Origin: Hyperoodon ampullatus
Lineage: Eukaryota > Chordata > Mammalia > Artiodactyla > Ziphiidae
DNA: 64,000 nt
Reading direction: 5' to 3'
Assembly (NCBI GenBank): GCA_949752795.1
Contig: OX457070.1
Span: forward strand, 30,985,088 to 31,049,087
A model generated the notes under the pieces. The model was not told where the DNA came from and did no database searches. It worked only from the letters and a program-made list of their open reading frames with translations. Positions 34,301 through 49,300 of this stretch are shown here, piece after piece. The position numbers and the translations under genes are program-made. The stretch's first letter is position 1, and every line of letters starts with the position of its first letter.

Positions 34301-37300
34301 ACACAGGTATACAAATCTCTGTGTACTGAAGGGGTCTCAGAGGAAATAACCATTCTCAGTTTATAGGGTTTTGCAGGGAAAATTATAAGAGACGCATAAG
34401 CATTTTTGTTTCTTTAGTCACTTGGAAAGAATAATACCTTCATTTTGTCCTTATTCTTTGAGGATCTTAAAGAAGAATACCACATTAAATGCTGAAATCT
34501 GCATATTTGCAAACCAGTGAAGATGTTAGAGGTGCCAGCATTTGAATGTCTCATTAGCGAGGTGAGAGGAAAGGCAAAACTCATTCTTTGGACATACAGG
34601 CATACCTCCTTTTATTGCACTTCTCTTTATTGCATTCGCAGATACTGCATTTTTTACAAATTGAGGGGTTTTGGTAACCCTGTGTTGACCAGGTCTATCA
34701 ACGCCATTTTTCCAATAGCACTTGCTCACTTTGTGTCTCTGTGTCACATTTTAGTAATTCTCACGATATATTTGTTATGGTGATCTGTGATCAGTGATCT
34801 TTGATGTTACTGTTGTCATTGTTTTGGGGCGCCATGAATCACACCCCGACAAGACTGCAAACTTAATTGGTAAATGTTGTATGTGTTCTGACTGCTCCAC
34901 TGACTGGCCTTTCCCTGTCCCTCTCCCTCTCCTTGGGCTCCTTATTCCCTGAGACACAACAATATTGAAATTAGCCCCTCAGTGGCCTCTAAGTGTTCAG
35001 GTGAAAGGAAGAGTCATAGGTCTCTCACTTTAAATCAAAAACTAAGAATGTTTAAGCTCAGGGAGGAAGGCATGTTGAAATCCGAAATAGGCCAAAAGCT
35101 GGGCCTGTTTCACCAAACAGTTAGCCAAGTTGTGAACGCAAAGGAAAAGTCCTCGAAGGAAGTTAAAAGTTCTCCAGTGAACACACGAATGTCTCGATAA
35201 CATAAAAGTACAAGATGAAGCAGCTAGTGCCGATGTAGAATCTACAGCAAGTTATCCAGAAGATCTAGCTGAGATAATTCATGAAGCAGGGTACACTAAA
35301 CAACAGATTTTCAGTGTAGATGAAGCAGCATTCTATTGGAAAAAGATGCCATGTAGGACTTTCATAGCTAGAAAGGAGAAGTCAATGCCTGGCTTCAGAG
35401 GACAAGCTGACTTTCTTGTTAGGGGCTAATACAGCTGGTGACTCTAATTTTAAGCCAGTGCTCATTGACCATTCTGAAAATCCTAGTGCCTTTAAGAATT
35501 ATGGTAAATCTATTCTGGCTGTGCTCTATAAAGGGACAGTAAAACCTAGATAACAGCACATCTGTTTACAACATATTTTACTGAGTATTTTAAGCCCACT
35601 GTTGAGACCTACTGCTCAGGAAAAAAATGCCTTTCAAAATACTACTGCTCATTGACCATTCACCTGGTCACCCAAGAGCTCTGATAGAGATGTACCCATG
35701 AGGTTAACATTATTTTCATGCCTGCTAGCACAACATCCATTTTGCAGCCCATGAATTAAGGAGTAATTCCAACTTTCAAGTCTTATTATTTAAGAAATAC
35801 ATTTCATAAGGCTATAGCTGCCATAGCTAATGATTCCTCTGATGGATCTGGACAAAATAAATTGAAAAACCTTCTGGAAAGGATTCACCATTCTAAATGC
35901 CATTAAGAACGTTAGTGATTCATGGAAGGAGGTCAGAATATCAACATGAACAGGAATTTGAAAGAAGTTGATTCCAACCCTCATGGATGACCTTGAGGGG
36001 TTCAGGACTTCAGTGGAGGAAGTAATTGCAGTTGTGGTGGAAATAGGAAGAGAACTAGAATTAGAAATGGAGCCTGAAGATGTGACTGAATTGCTGCAAT
36101 CTTATGAGAGAACATTAATGGATAAGGAGTTGCTTCTTATGGATGAGCAAAGAAAGTGGTTAGCGTTTTTTAGCAATAAAGTATTTTTTAATTAAGGTAT
36201 GTACATTGTCTTTTTAGACATAATGCTGTTGCACGGCTACAGTATAATATAAACATAACTTTTACATGCACTGAGAAACTAAAGTCATGTGACTTGCTTT
36301 ATTGCAACATTTGCTTCATTGTGGTGTTCTGGAACCGAACTTGCAATATCTCTGAGGTCTGCCTGTACTTTTAAACTATACAAAAATGACTAAAGGAAAA
36401 GGAGGATCGTTTTTTTTTTAATCAGAAAACGTTTTAATTGCCTTTTTTATTATGTGCCTTATTTAATTCCCATAATAGAGCCATAAATATCGTGGATTAT
36501 GGATAGCTGCTTACATAAATAATGTATCCTCTCTCTTTCCCTTCTATCAAGATTGAAAAGGCCAAACCCATTAAATGTGGAACATTTGGTGCCACATCTT
36601 TACAGCAGAGGTACTTAGCTACTGGAGATTTTGCTGGAAACCTTCATATATGGTAAGATTATTTCATCAGTGTTAAGACATGAGATAAGCAATTTTTTTG
36701 ATAGTCGTGTTACTCTTTCTCTGAAAGAATTCTAACTTTGAAATCTTTTTTGTTAAATTTTAACTTTATAAGAATATGGCAGTTACCTCATATATATTTT
36801 TAGATTTCATGTTCAATATCCATTTTAAAATACTAACATATTTTTCTTTAGCTATTTCAAATAATGTTTTTAATATTTATTTCCACACATGCTGTTTGGT
36901 GCTAGCATTTAATATCCATATTTGTAAATAAAGGGCTCTTCCCCTCCACCGTGAAGGATACAATATATAAAAATGCTCGTGTATAACACTAAAAAGTTAG
37001 ATATCATTTACATTTTAAAAAGATACTTGGCATTACAGAATGAAACACTGTATTTTTGTATGTTTTAATTTTTTAACATAGAACTCTCAGTTCATTAAAT
37101 GTTTTCCTTTTTCTTTTAATGCTTTAGCTGAGCACAAGTTTTTAGGAACACATCTGTTGAGTAAATCAAGATAAACCTGATTCGAATGAGCAAAATCACA
37201 ATTGTGCCAAATGCTTTTATAATGTTTTTTTAAAATACATTTATTTATTTTTGGCTGCATTAGGTCTTTGTTGCTGCACGCAGGCTTTCTCTAGTTGTGG

Positions 37301-40300
37301 CGGGGGTGGGGTGCTGCGCTTCGTTGTGGTGCACGGACTTCTCATTAAGTTGGCTTCTCATTGCGGTGGCTTCTCTTGTTGCGGAGCACTGGCTCTCGGT
37401 ACGCAGGCTCAGTAGTTGCGGCACTCGGGCTTAGTTGCTCTGCGGCATGTGGGATCTTCCCAGACCAGGGCTTGAACCCGTGTCCCCTGCATCGGCAGGC
37501 GGACTCTCAATCACTGCGCCACCGGGGAAGCCCCCCTACATTATGTTTTCTATTGTAACCTTTCTTGATTCTAACTTAGAATTTGCTATTTGTAATTAAA
37601 TTATATTGATATATTTATCTGTCTTAGAGTCATAATATAACATAGAATGAAGCTATTTTAATTCCCCTTGCTTTCACTACTTAACAATTAAGTTAGCATT
37701 TATTAGAATACATTAGTTTTTACCTGCTGTGTCATAAACTTTCAAAGAACTTGGGAGAGAGACCAGTCTGAGTGTTATTTTTTAAAATAAATATATTTCA
37801 ACACAAGAATATGCAACAAATATAACGGTTGACTATCTCCCTAATAGAGCTTCCTAGTATAGTGCACGTATTACTGCTTTATTTTCATTGGTAAGTCATA
37901 ATTTCATGTTAAAAGAAGTGATGTTTCAAAGTCTGTGGAAACAGTAAAACAGTTCTTTAAATAGAACCTCAGTCCTGTTTAGTCTCTTGATGCTTTCACA
38001 ATTACGCCGCAAAGATAAACATCATCTCTAAACTAGGTTGAACTTCTCAAATTTTGATTTGTAAGATTTCACTGATAAATCTGGGCCCAGTAATAAATTG
38101 GGATTACGTGTCATGAAGAGCTACGTTCATTAAAAAAGAAGAAATATAAGTTGTTAAAAACTGACTTGTTAAAAAGAAATGTGGAAGGAGGCTCCAGTAG
38201 AAAAGCAGAAGAGGGGGGAAGGGCTGGGAGGCAAGAGAAGGGTGTATTAGCATAACCTACTTGAGCCACTCACCCAGCCCTGTAGTGTAGTCTTCAGACA
38301 CACATAGGAGTGGGTACTTTCCTGCATTCCCTTCACTTAATTAACCTAGAATTAGACAAACTTCATCCAGTCTGACTATAATATTTATTGTGACCAGCAT
38401 GATGATAAACTGAAAAACATAACTAGTTGAAAATCAGTGAGGAACTTAGTGAGAAAATAATATATTATTAAGGAAGAAAGGTATACAAAGTAAACACTGC
38501 TCATATTTTAATCTCTCAAAAGGTCCCAAGAACAAACTACCAAGACTACTTTGGAAATATTCTAAATCACTTTGCATTTACTCTGTATTTAAATCAGTGA
38601 TTATCAGACCTCAGTGTACCAGAAAGTCAGTAGATTTGGGGCCCCATCCCAGAGATACTTATTCATTATGTCTGGGGAGGAGCCCGTGAATCTGCATTTA
38701 TTAACAAGCATACGTGGTAATTCATGTGCAGAGGTCCTAGATCGATCATCTTTGAGGACCACTGAGTAAAGTGGGCTCAAGATTTAGAATTCCAAGTTGA
38801 ATGATGACAACTCTCATTGAGGCCTTGAAAGAAGCTAAAGTGGAGAGGAAAATTTGGAAGTAAGTGTGTAAATTACCTTGAGTGCAAAACCCTTATTTTT
38901 AAACAAAAATCTCAATATGGCATGCATTCTTAAATTTGAGTAGTATACTAAACATTCGGGGCATGTGTAAGTAAGAGCTGTGTTCTGTTGTTTAGGAATT
39001 TGGAAGCTCCAGAGATCCCAGTATATTCTGTACAGGGCCATAAAGAAATTATAAATACTATAGATGGTGTAGGTGGACTCGGAATCGGGGAAGGGGCCCC
39101 TGAAATTGTGACTGGCAGCCGAGACGGTAAGTCAGAATATTCTGTGTATTTTAATTTTTTATTTTTAGGCAAGTCTCTGTGCAACAGTATATTCTATGTG
39201 GAAATCTTCCTCAATCCTTGATCCCCTAAATCTAACATTCTACTTTTTTGATAGGCAGGTTTGATTGCATATCCCTCAATTGTTTCAGACTTTGGGGGTA
39301 TTTCAAGTTAGAGGCATAGCACTTACTATTTTAGTTTTGAGCTAGTTCAACTATTAACAACCATAGTTTCCTCTGAACCTTGAGGATTTAAAATGTCTCT
39401 ACAGGTTTTTGAGGCAGCTGATGATATACTGTGGGTGGCAGCTTTTTTCTTTTTTTGAAAAGCAGAATTAGTACTTGTGAAAATGGTCATATTGCCAGCT
39501 GGTTGAACACTGCAGTTCTGTGGTCTTTCCGCTGAGCATTGTAGAAAGCTCCCAGAGCGCCAACTCTGCTTTTCCCCCCTGCAGTGACGAACAAGGGACA
39601 GGTCTTTCGGTGTCCTGAGCTGTTCTGAATGTAACAGAGTCAGAATTTTTGTTGCTTCACAAGGGTTATGTAAGTGATTTGGTACCTTAGTTGGTTCAGC
39701 TAGTTTTTTAGTGGCTGCTCAAGACCATGAGGAAATTGTTTTCAAAGAAAAGTGGAATTTAATTTTCTAATAGTTTCTCAAGAGCAGCTGTGTTTTAGAA
39801 ATCAGGTATTTTTTTTTCCAATCATAGAAACAGTGTGGAATATAGAAGGAAAAATAACAGTCTGCTACACCAGCATAACTATTAGATTTGTTTTCCTTTC
39901 CAGTCATAGATACAGTTTTACATGTATTATCAGTGTTAATACGATTTTGTATCTTAACCTTTTTATTTATTTAATGTTTTGTCCTTATGTAAATATTGCT
40001 GTTTCCATGTGGTTTTCATAATTATCATTTTAATGACTTCATAATATTCCATCCTATGGATGTGTCACAGTGTCCTTAGCCATGCCCCTGTTAATGAGCA
40101 TTCAATTTGCTTTAAGTTTTTGTTTATTGTTTTGGGAGAGTGACTTTAAAATAATGAAGAAATGAGCATCAGGTATATAGCTCTTTTGGAATCATCATAC
40201 TTTATGATTTAAAAAAATTGTCAAACTTTCCAAAGTACCTGTTTACCTTATCAGCTACAGTAGATGAGGTAGATTTCCAGTCTACCCTACCAGCATTGAT

Positions 40301-43300
40301 TTCCTTTTTCCCCCCTAATTTTAGAGGTAAAATGGTATTCCATTCCGACTTGTGTTAACTTTTTTCTATATTTGTTTATTAGTTAATTTTGCTTTGTGAA
40401 TTGTCTGTGTTCTTTTCTCATTTAACTGTTACAGACTTAATATAAACGTTATCAATTTGTATGAACCCTGTAGAATGATGTAAGTCTTGTCACATTTGTA
40501 GGAAATTTATTTCTCCTTGAAGCAGCCTTTTTAATGACCAACTTTATTTTATCTCTGATGATAAGTCTAGTGGAATATCTTCCCTTTTCCTGGATTTATT
40601 ATCTTTTTTTAATAATTTTTTTACCCTTTTCCTGTTCTAACGTAGGCCTTTTAGCCATTTTATTACGTCTTTGTGTTTCTCAAAGTTAGTGACACTAGCT
40701 AGTTAATTATCCTGTAATTTGCATTAAAATGAGGGAGTTGAAATTAAATTGAGAAGAATTATTTGTTACTTTTATTAACTCCTTCTCTCTTCTTTATTGC
40801 CACGGGGAAATTAAACTTAATTGTATATGAAATGGTATTCTAAAACTCCAAATAAGAAATCATAGATGTAAAAATTACTTTATTCATCTGCATAAGAAAA
40901 ATGGCAATGATTATATGAGTAGTAAGGAAAAAACATTAAAATGACACTGGCTTTATTCTAAATAAATACTACATTTGTTTTAGTCTTAAACCAAGAAAGT
41001 AAGGCATGATTTGAATTACATAACATTTGTGTTTGCCTTGTCAATCATATCTTGTTGATGATGACTTAGGAGCAGTTGTTGGCTTTTGTGTGTATCTATT
41101 AATTGGAAATCAAATCAGGCAGTAACATGTGGGTTATATCTCTGATATTAAGTGCAACTTGCCCAATTGGAAGTCAGAAAAATGTGAATATTTTTCAGAT
41201 ATTATAACATCTATAATATCTCCATGTCCATAGGAAGCCATATGAAGAGAATGCAGAGAGAAATGTCATCATTCACTATTGAATTTTGCCAACTCACTTT
41301 TTTTAATGTCAGGAACCGTGAAGGTGTGGGACCCAAGGCAAAAAGATGATCCTGTTGCTAATATGGAACCTGTACAAGGAGAAAACAAGAGAGACTGTTG
41401 GACGGTGGCATTTGGTAAATTACTGAAGTACCCTTGCATTTGAAGTATCAGATTGTAAAAAGGACAGTGCTTCACGAAAGTCCTAATAGTCTCTTTATAG
41501 TCTGTTTTGTGGATTATCTGACAGTTTATTGAGGCAAATAGACATGGTGTTTAATGGCAGCCTCTGGGGCCTAGGTTTGAATCCTCACTGTGCTATTATT
41601 GGTTGCGTGACCTGGGGCAGGTTATCAAGCATCTCTGTTTTTTGCTTGCTTCATTTATAAAATGGAAGTAATAAATAATAGTGTTGTTATGAGGATTCAG
41701 TTAATGCATGTAAAGTGCTTAGAATTGTGCTTAGATATTAAGTGCTCAAAAATATTTGCTATTATTATGTACTTCTGTCTAACTTGGTAATATTGACCTA
41801 GTTTAGAACCAAATGCCATTAGTGAAACTAAGTAGAGCCTCAGATGCGAGTGGTAACCTAACAAATCCTACATTTTGCTATATACAGAGTATGTTTATTT
41901 TCTAGAAAATAGTTAGGCCATTACAGAATTATTTCTTATAAAGTTGTTAACCATGTTCCTCTAGTAATATACTTAAAATGAATATTGATCTTGTAGGACT
42001 CATTGATGTTTGCCCTTGTATCTCTTAGCACCAAAATTACAATCATTTTTGCTACTAAAGAATATGGGCTGGGACTTCCCTGGTGGTCCCGTGGTTAAGA
42101 CTGCCCTCCCAGTGCAGGGGTTACAGGTTTGATCCCCTGGTCCAGGAACTAAGATCCCACATGCCACACAGTGCAGCCAAAGATTTAAAAAAAAAAAAAA
42201 AAAAAAAGGAAGAAAGGATATGGGCCATATTTCATTTTAAACCTTTATTTTCTTTCCCCTTTTTCTTATATAATCCAGTGTAGATAACAGACATAAAAGT
42301 GAGATTAAATGATATATGTGAACTGTTTAGCTTTTTATGTTATTTTTAAATTGAATTGTTATTTAATCGGAGGAAAGTTTTAGATTTCCGATTTTAAAAA
42401 TAAATTACCACTGAAATTGAGAGGAGATTTCATTGTGTGTGTATATTATAATTACTATGTGCGTATATATATTACAAGCAATAATATAAACTGAAGACAT
42501 GCACACTTGTGCAGAAATTTCAGAGTTAGTGTTTAGAATCATCATATAAAAATTTATATAATAATTAAAAAGTAATTAACTTTGGGTCCATTAAAGGCTT
42601 TTTATCATTGATCTAAGGGACATAAGTGCCATTTTAAATATAGGACATTAAATTTAAAGAACATTTATCCATTGATTTGACCATTTTTTGTTTGTCTGTT
42701 TGTTTGTTTTTGTAAATGCCAAGTACGTGCATAGCTGTGGTCATACAAAGGTGAAACAGACTCATATTCTTGCCTCAAGAAGCTTGTAATTTTAATAAAG
42801 AGGGCATGCTATCTATATTAATTATAGTACGAGGTAGGAGTGATAAAAGGTCACAGAAGTATGGATAAATGCAGAAGGAATCCCAAGGGAGTGATAACTG
42901 GAGAGGAAGAACATACTAACCTCAGACCAAGGATATGTAGCATTTGAACCACTGAAATTGGGAGGGGATTGCAAGCATTGGGAGGAAAGTACAGAGAAGG
43001 AATGGTGGTAGGAATAGCCTTAAAGATGGCACAGGGCCATGGCCAGAGGTGTTTCGATGGTCTGGAGGTAGTGGTAAACCTTTGGAGGCTTTTGCAAGAA
43101 TGAGGTATGATCAGAGCTTTAGGAAAACTGAACTGATGTCATGTAGGGGAGAGAGGCGAGTGACAGAGGGAATATGAGTTCCGAAGCTCTTTGCACTATT
43201 CCAGGAAACACGTAGGTTAGATGCAATAAGAAGGGAGCGGAGCAGGTCGATTCAGAAGATGATATTGTAGCAAAAGAAATAAAATTTGGCAGGTTTTTTG

Positions 43301-46300
43301 AGATGAGGAACGAGGGAAAGGATTACGTCCAAGGTGACTGAATTTTGAGGCTGAATGTAGGGTGAATGATGTTATTAATTGAAGAAGTGCCACGGAGGAT
43401 ATGATGGTTTGTAAAGGAAGATGGTGAGGTCAGTTTTAGACATCATGAGTTTCAGATGCTGTCGTGTCATCTCGGTGGAGCCTGTAGTGGAAATGCAGGG
43501 CTGGAGTTTATAAGAAAAAAGGAGTTGCAAGCAGCAGAGAACAAAGGCATTGGGTTAAGATGCCCACAGAGCCTGGCACAGTTAACAGGGGCTTCCCTCT
43601 CACCTAACACATTTTCCTCAGCAAGAGGTACTCTGGAAAAAAAAAAATCCCTGGATCCGAGCAGGATGTGTTTCACTGCAGATTATAGATTTACTTTGGG
43701 TGCAATCATCCATACAATTAAAAATATATCACAGTGCACCACAGCTTATCTGAGGTTTCCTTGCAAAGACGAGATAACACCAGAACAACATTTTGCAAAA
43801 TATAAATAAGTTTAAAGTAGTTTCTATTGGCATTCAAATATAGTTACTGCCAAAGAAAGCAATGGAAGCCTAGCTGTATTTATTCTACCAAATCCTACTA
43901 CCATTTGAACTGTTAGTCTTTGCAAATAGAGAATAGAGAGAATTTGAAATCCAATAAACACTTTATATATCCCTTGAGTATACAATCTCAATGAATGAGC
44001 TTTTTCTTGTAAACAATATTAGATACCAAATTAATAATCTTGATGTCCTGTCAGGGTTAATAAAATGAGATTCTACCTAATGTGATTTCTTCACCTGATT
44101 TGACACAAGTTATCTGTGTAGTTTTGTAAGTTTTTTTTTAACAGTCTTCATATGAGCATTTATGAAGGTCTGAAATGTTGTGTTTTGATTTCCAGGCAAT
44201 GCTTACAATCAAGAGGAACGTGTAGTGTGTGCTGGCTATGACAATGGAGATATCAAGCTGTTTGATCTCAGAAATATGTCTTTACGGTGGGAGGCAAATA
44301 TAAAAAATGGGGTAACGTACATTTGGATTCTTCCCAGATTCTCTGAATGTGTTTTTACCCACCCTGAACTACTACAAAAGGAAAGCTCCTCTGATAACTC
44401 ATTTCAGTAAAACCCCTGTGTGCATGCATGATTTTAACCTTTTGGGGCTTAACCTTGGAGGGTCTGATAAAAATCAGGGATGCTCTCTTCAGAAAGTGGA
44501 CACACACCCAGATGTGGTGTGATGTCCAGGTGAGTCACTACGCCTGTGGCCCATCTGTGGACTCCTGTGGGCCATCAGTGTGGCATTAAAATGACCTAGT
44601 AAGAGGCCTTCTTCTGCTAATATCAGCAAGCTTGAACTTGTAATAGCCTCCCAAGTACCTTCAGGTTTTTGGTTCCCAGGTTGTACATCTTTAGTGAAGA
44701 ATGTGGTTCCCTCCTGTTTTCTGTAGTCAGCCTTGACTTAACTTTATAAAATAATTACATAATAACAATAAAAAGTTAAATTATGGCTTTCCAAATGTAC
44801 CCACGAGAACAGGGTACCCTAGATGATTTTGTGGATCTTATTAACCAAGAAGAAATTTTTATAGTTACAAGTATTTGATATATGGATTCAAAGATAAAGT
44901 GATTATTTAAAATGCTTTCACATGAGCTGATAATGTTAAAGTTGTTTTACTTAGTTTGAAAGAACCTCTTGAATAATAATCATTATTAAATGAATGATCA
45001 CTAATAAATATTCTCTATTTTCAGGTATGTAGCTTGGAGTTTGACAGAAAAGACATAAGTATGAATAAGTTAGTAGCTACGTCTCTGGAAGGAAAGTTTC
45101 ATGTTTTTGACATGAGAACACAGCATCCAACCAAAGGTTTTGCTTCTGTTTCAGAAAAGGTAAATATGAGGGAAATGTCTTTCTATGAAGAGGAATATTC
45201 GCTATAGCTTGTTTTAGACTGATAAATAGAATGAGACACCAAGTTCCTTCCAGGTTTTTATATGAAGGGAGCTATTTTTAATATATTCTTGTAGGATCTT
45301 GACAAGTTTTTCTGTGCAAAGAGTACTTTTCTAAAGTTTGTCAATTTTAGACTTTTTTTTTTCATTGAAGTGTAGTTGATTTACAATGTTGTGTCACTCT
45401 CTGCTAGACTTCTTGATTATAATAAAGGCCTCAGTTGTTAATGATTCTTATTTTGTAGTTTAGGAGCAATCACAAGAAAACTAGCTGGTTTAGGAATTTG
45501 GTCAACAAAACCTAGCCTGGTGTTTCCTAATAAATATATATTTGTATTAATACCTAATTATATACTTCTAGGTATATGCCAATATATATTCAATACTAAT
45601 TATATACTTTGCAAAGTATATCAACATATATACATTATGTCATTTCATCACATTTTATTTTATATTCCAGTTTGATATATTAAATGAGATTATTTAAAGT
45701 GCTAATCACTGTGATTGGTACATAGTAGCAATGTAATTATAAATTTATTTATTCATACATACATATTTGCATACTTTGCCTTGTTCCAAATTGTATTTTA
45801 GGTAGCTTAGAGGGAAACATTTGGTATTACAACATTAGAAAAATTGATGAAGAAAGCTGCACAAATGGAAAACACTGGTTTAAAAAACTGAAGTTGATGT
45901 CTGGAGTAAGGGGATTGCATAAAATTCATGCTGAAACATCCTGTCATTTGCAAGAGATGGGTTGGAAATGTCACTCTGAGCTTTCTTGAATATAAAAATA
46001 AAGAAAAATCAGTTATAGATTTGTAGTTTCCGTAAGATTAAAATATGTAAGTTGCTCAAGAAATAAAAATCCACTCCCTTGCTCCCTTTCCCTATGTCAT
46101 GGAGTCAGTAGTACTTCCCAAACCTTCCTATTTTGTCTTATTTCATTATTAAAATAATTATTATTGCATGTAAATTACTGTTACTGCCTGATGAACTATA
46201 TTCTTAAGGTAACTAACTATACACTATAATATTGTTTTGCCTTTGTCATTTCAGAAGTATCTGTCCACAACATAAAGCACTTACTAAATTGTTCCAAATA

Positions 46301-49300
46301 CAAGTGCAACACATTTCTCATTAACTGGAAATTATAGTGTGTCTCCAAAATTTTTCTGTTACGTTTAGTTAATCCAGTAATTGCTAAATCTGTCAAATAA
46401 ATGACTGGTGTATTTTAACAAGTCATTTCCCCTCTTTTTGCTTTTTATCAACTTCCAGGGGAAAAAGAGAAGTTTAAGCTACAAAACAAATTAAGGTTTA
46501 ACAGCTTGAACCTAATCACTTGAGGACTCTCACACACTTAAAGTGTGCATTTTGAGATATGTGTTTTTCTCTGCTAATGGTAATTCTCTTCAAAGACTGT
46601 TAAAATCAAATGTCAAGACTGATCATCAACTAAAATGCAAAGTGTCTTATGTGTGGCTTAGCTCAAGTTGGCTGGTCTCATTGCTTCTATAAAGCAGAAG
46701 TCTTCCCTCCCTCCCTCCCTCCCTCTCTCCCCCTCCCTGTCTTGTTAAATTCTCCACAGTGAATGTAGCATTATTAGGATTGATTTACAAGCTGTTAACC
46801 TTCATCCAGTTGCCATTTCTATCTTTTTGTTTAATATGACTGATAAAGGCCTGGGCTTATAACCGTAAACACCGTCTATAAGTCCTCCTGGTACTTATTT
46901 TGAAGACTAGACAAGGCAAATAGTGTAAATTGAAGATAAGACTGAGAGCTTTACATAGAATTCATCCTGTTTATGGGAACTCCCAGTACTTTCCACTCCG
47001 TTTTGCTGTGAACATAAAACTGCTCTAAAAAAATAAAGTCTATTAAAAAGAAGTTCAATCTATCCTTTTTTTCCCTTTAGGAAGAAGTATTTCTTTGTAT
47101 TTTGAGGCTTTTTTCCTCCTTAGAGTGAGCTAGAGATATTTAAATGTATAAAATCTATTTGTGTAATTTGTATGATACTATAAGGTTAAATGTTAAGACT
47201 TTTAATCTGATAATCTTTTGTTTTTAATCCAGCAGAACTTTGTTTTGTAAGACAGTAAAGAGGACTGATGGTTCTTTTCCTAATTCCTGATGGGCCCCTG
47301 TAACTCTCTGTAGCCATTATAAAGAGAAGTGCCAGAAAATAGTCAACTTTTATAATAGTAACTATAATTGAAGTGATAGATGCTGTTGAAATTGTTGTTG
47401 AAGTGATAGAGGTAAAAATCTTTTTTTTTTACAGGTTTCTCTTCTACGACAGTCTTTTTTTTTTCTTCCTCTATTTTATTGAAGTGTAGTTGATTTACAG
47501 TGTTGTGTTAATTTCTGCTGTACAGCAAGGTGATTCAGTTAACATATACATACATTCTTTTTCACATTCTTTTCCATTATGGTTTATCACAGGATATTGA
47601 ATATAGTTCCCTGCACTATACAGTAGGACCTTGTTGTTTACCATCCTGTATATAATAGTTTGCATCTGCTAATCCCAAACTCCCAATCCTTCCCTCCCCC
47701 ACCCCTCTTCTCCCTTGGCAACCACAAATCTGTTCTCTGTGTAGGATAGTCTTTCTTTATCATATAAACTTATAAACCACTTGTGTGCCTCTCATTCTGT
47801 TCAGGCTCATAAATCTACTGTGTGGCAGGTCCGACACCTACCACAGAACAGAGAGCTCTTCCTGACAGCGGGAGGCACCGGCAGCCTGCACCTCTGGAAG
47901 TAGTAAGTCCCTACCAGTGCACAGTGCTCCTTTTTAAGTTACTTGTGGGTGTAAAGTAGGATTCGATTGAACTTTTTGTCTGTTTTTCCTCCTTTGACTT
48001 GGTTCATTTTGATATGATTTTAAATTTCATGGTATTACATAAGCATTACTCTCTAAGCCTTTTTTTTACTAATATACTTATTTTATACTTTTTAAATATT
48101 AACATTCTTTTGACACACCAAATATGTTTTTTAGTGACATCTTCCATATATTAGAGTAGCTCATGAACAATTCTTTTCATAGATTTGAAATCATGGTTTT
48201 TGCTAGTTTTTTTAAAAAATAGGAAAACTTTGACCAAAGGCTTTTGTGAAATATTATAATTCAGCCATTAGAGCAGTACCTCTAGAAGAAAGGAAAAGGG
48301 TTGAAATTCTTAGTTTTGGTTCCTGATAATTGACTTGCCGAAGTTCAGGTAACATCACTGTGATAGAACAGACACAGAGCATGAGGACCCTGATTGGTCT
48401 CCAGGAAAAGCCTTGTCATTGCGTTTGAGCGTCAGCCCTTAATATATATTTGCCTTTTCCAGTGGGATTTTTCTCTTTCCTATAGATTCTTTCTTCTTTT
48501 CCACTTAGAAAAGACCCTTTAACATTTCTTTTAAGGTAGATTTAGTATTGATGAACTCTTTTAAGTTTTTGCTTGTCTGAGAAGTTTTTTTTATCTCTCC
48601 TATTCTAAATGATAATCTTGCTGGGTAGAGTATCCTAGGTTGCAGATTTTTCCCTTGCAGAACCTTGACTATATCACTCCCTTCTGACCTGCAAAGTTTC
48701 TACAGAAAAATGAGCTGATAGCCTTATGGGGATTCCCTTGTATATGACTTTTTGTTTTTCTCTTGCTGCCTTTAGAATGTTTGTATACTTAATGTTATCC
48801 CAGAGATCTCTTAAACTGTTTTCATTTTTTAAAATAAATTTATTTATTTTATTTATTTATTTTTGGCTGCATTGGGTCTTCATTGCTGCACGCGGGCTTT
48901 CTCTAGTTGTGGCGAGCGGGGGCTACTCTTTGTTGCGGTGCGCGGGCTTCTCATTGCGGTGGCGTCTCTTGTCGCGGAGCATGGGCTCTAGACGTGCGGG
49001 CTTCAGTAGTTGTGGCTCATGGGCTCTAGAGCACAGGCTCAGTAGTTGTGGCGCATGGGCTTAGTTGCTCCGCGGCATGTGGGATCTTCCCGGACCGGGG
49101 CACAAACCCGTGTCCCCTGCATCGGCAGGCGGACCCTCAACCACTGCGCCACCAGCGAAGCCCCTGTGTTATCTTTTAAATACTAAATAACTGCAGCCTC
49201 TGCCAAGAGACATGAAAAATGTTCTGTAACCTGTTTATCCATCTGAATGTTTTATTCCCTTTAAAAAATCAAAAGAAGGTGTAGGGTCTGTGAGGAAGAA

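Noticed and set aside
34982..35200. 72-codon frame with a helix-turn-helix, possible domesticated gene
   Set aside because: It is the N-terminal part of the Tigger1 transposase, truncated by a stop and followed by broken frames, with no sign of exon structure or preserved function.
43456..43809. 117-codon open frame on + in WDR92 intron 4
   Set aside because: Starts at the edge of an L2-derived stretch, has no splice support, and is not related to any family I recognise.
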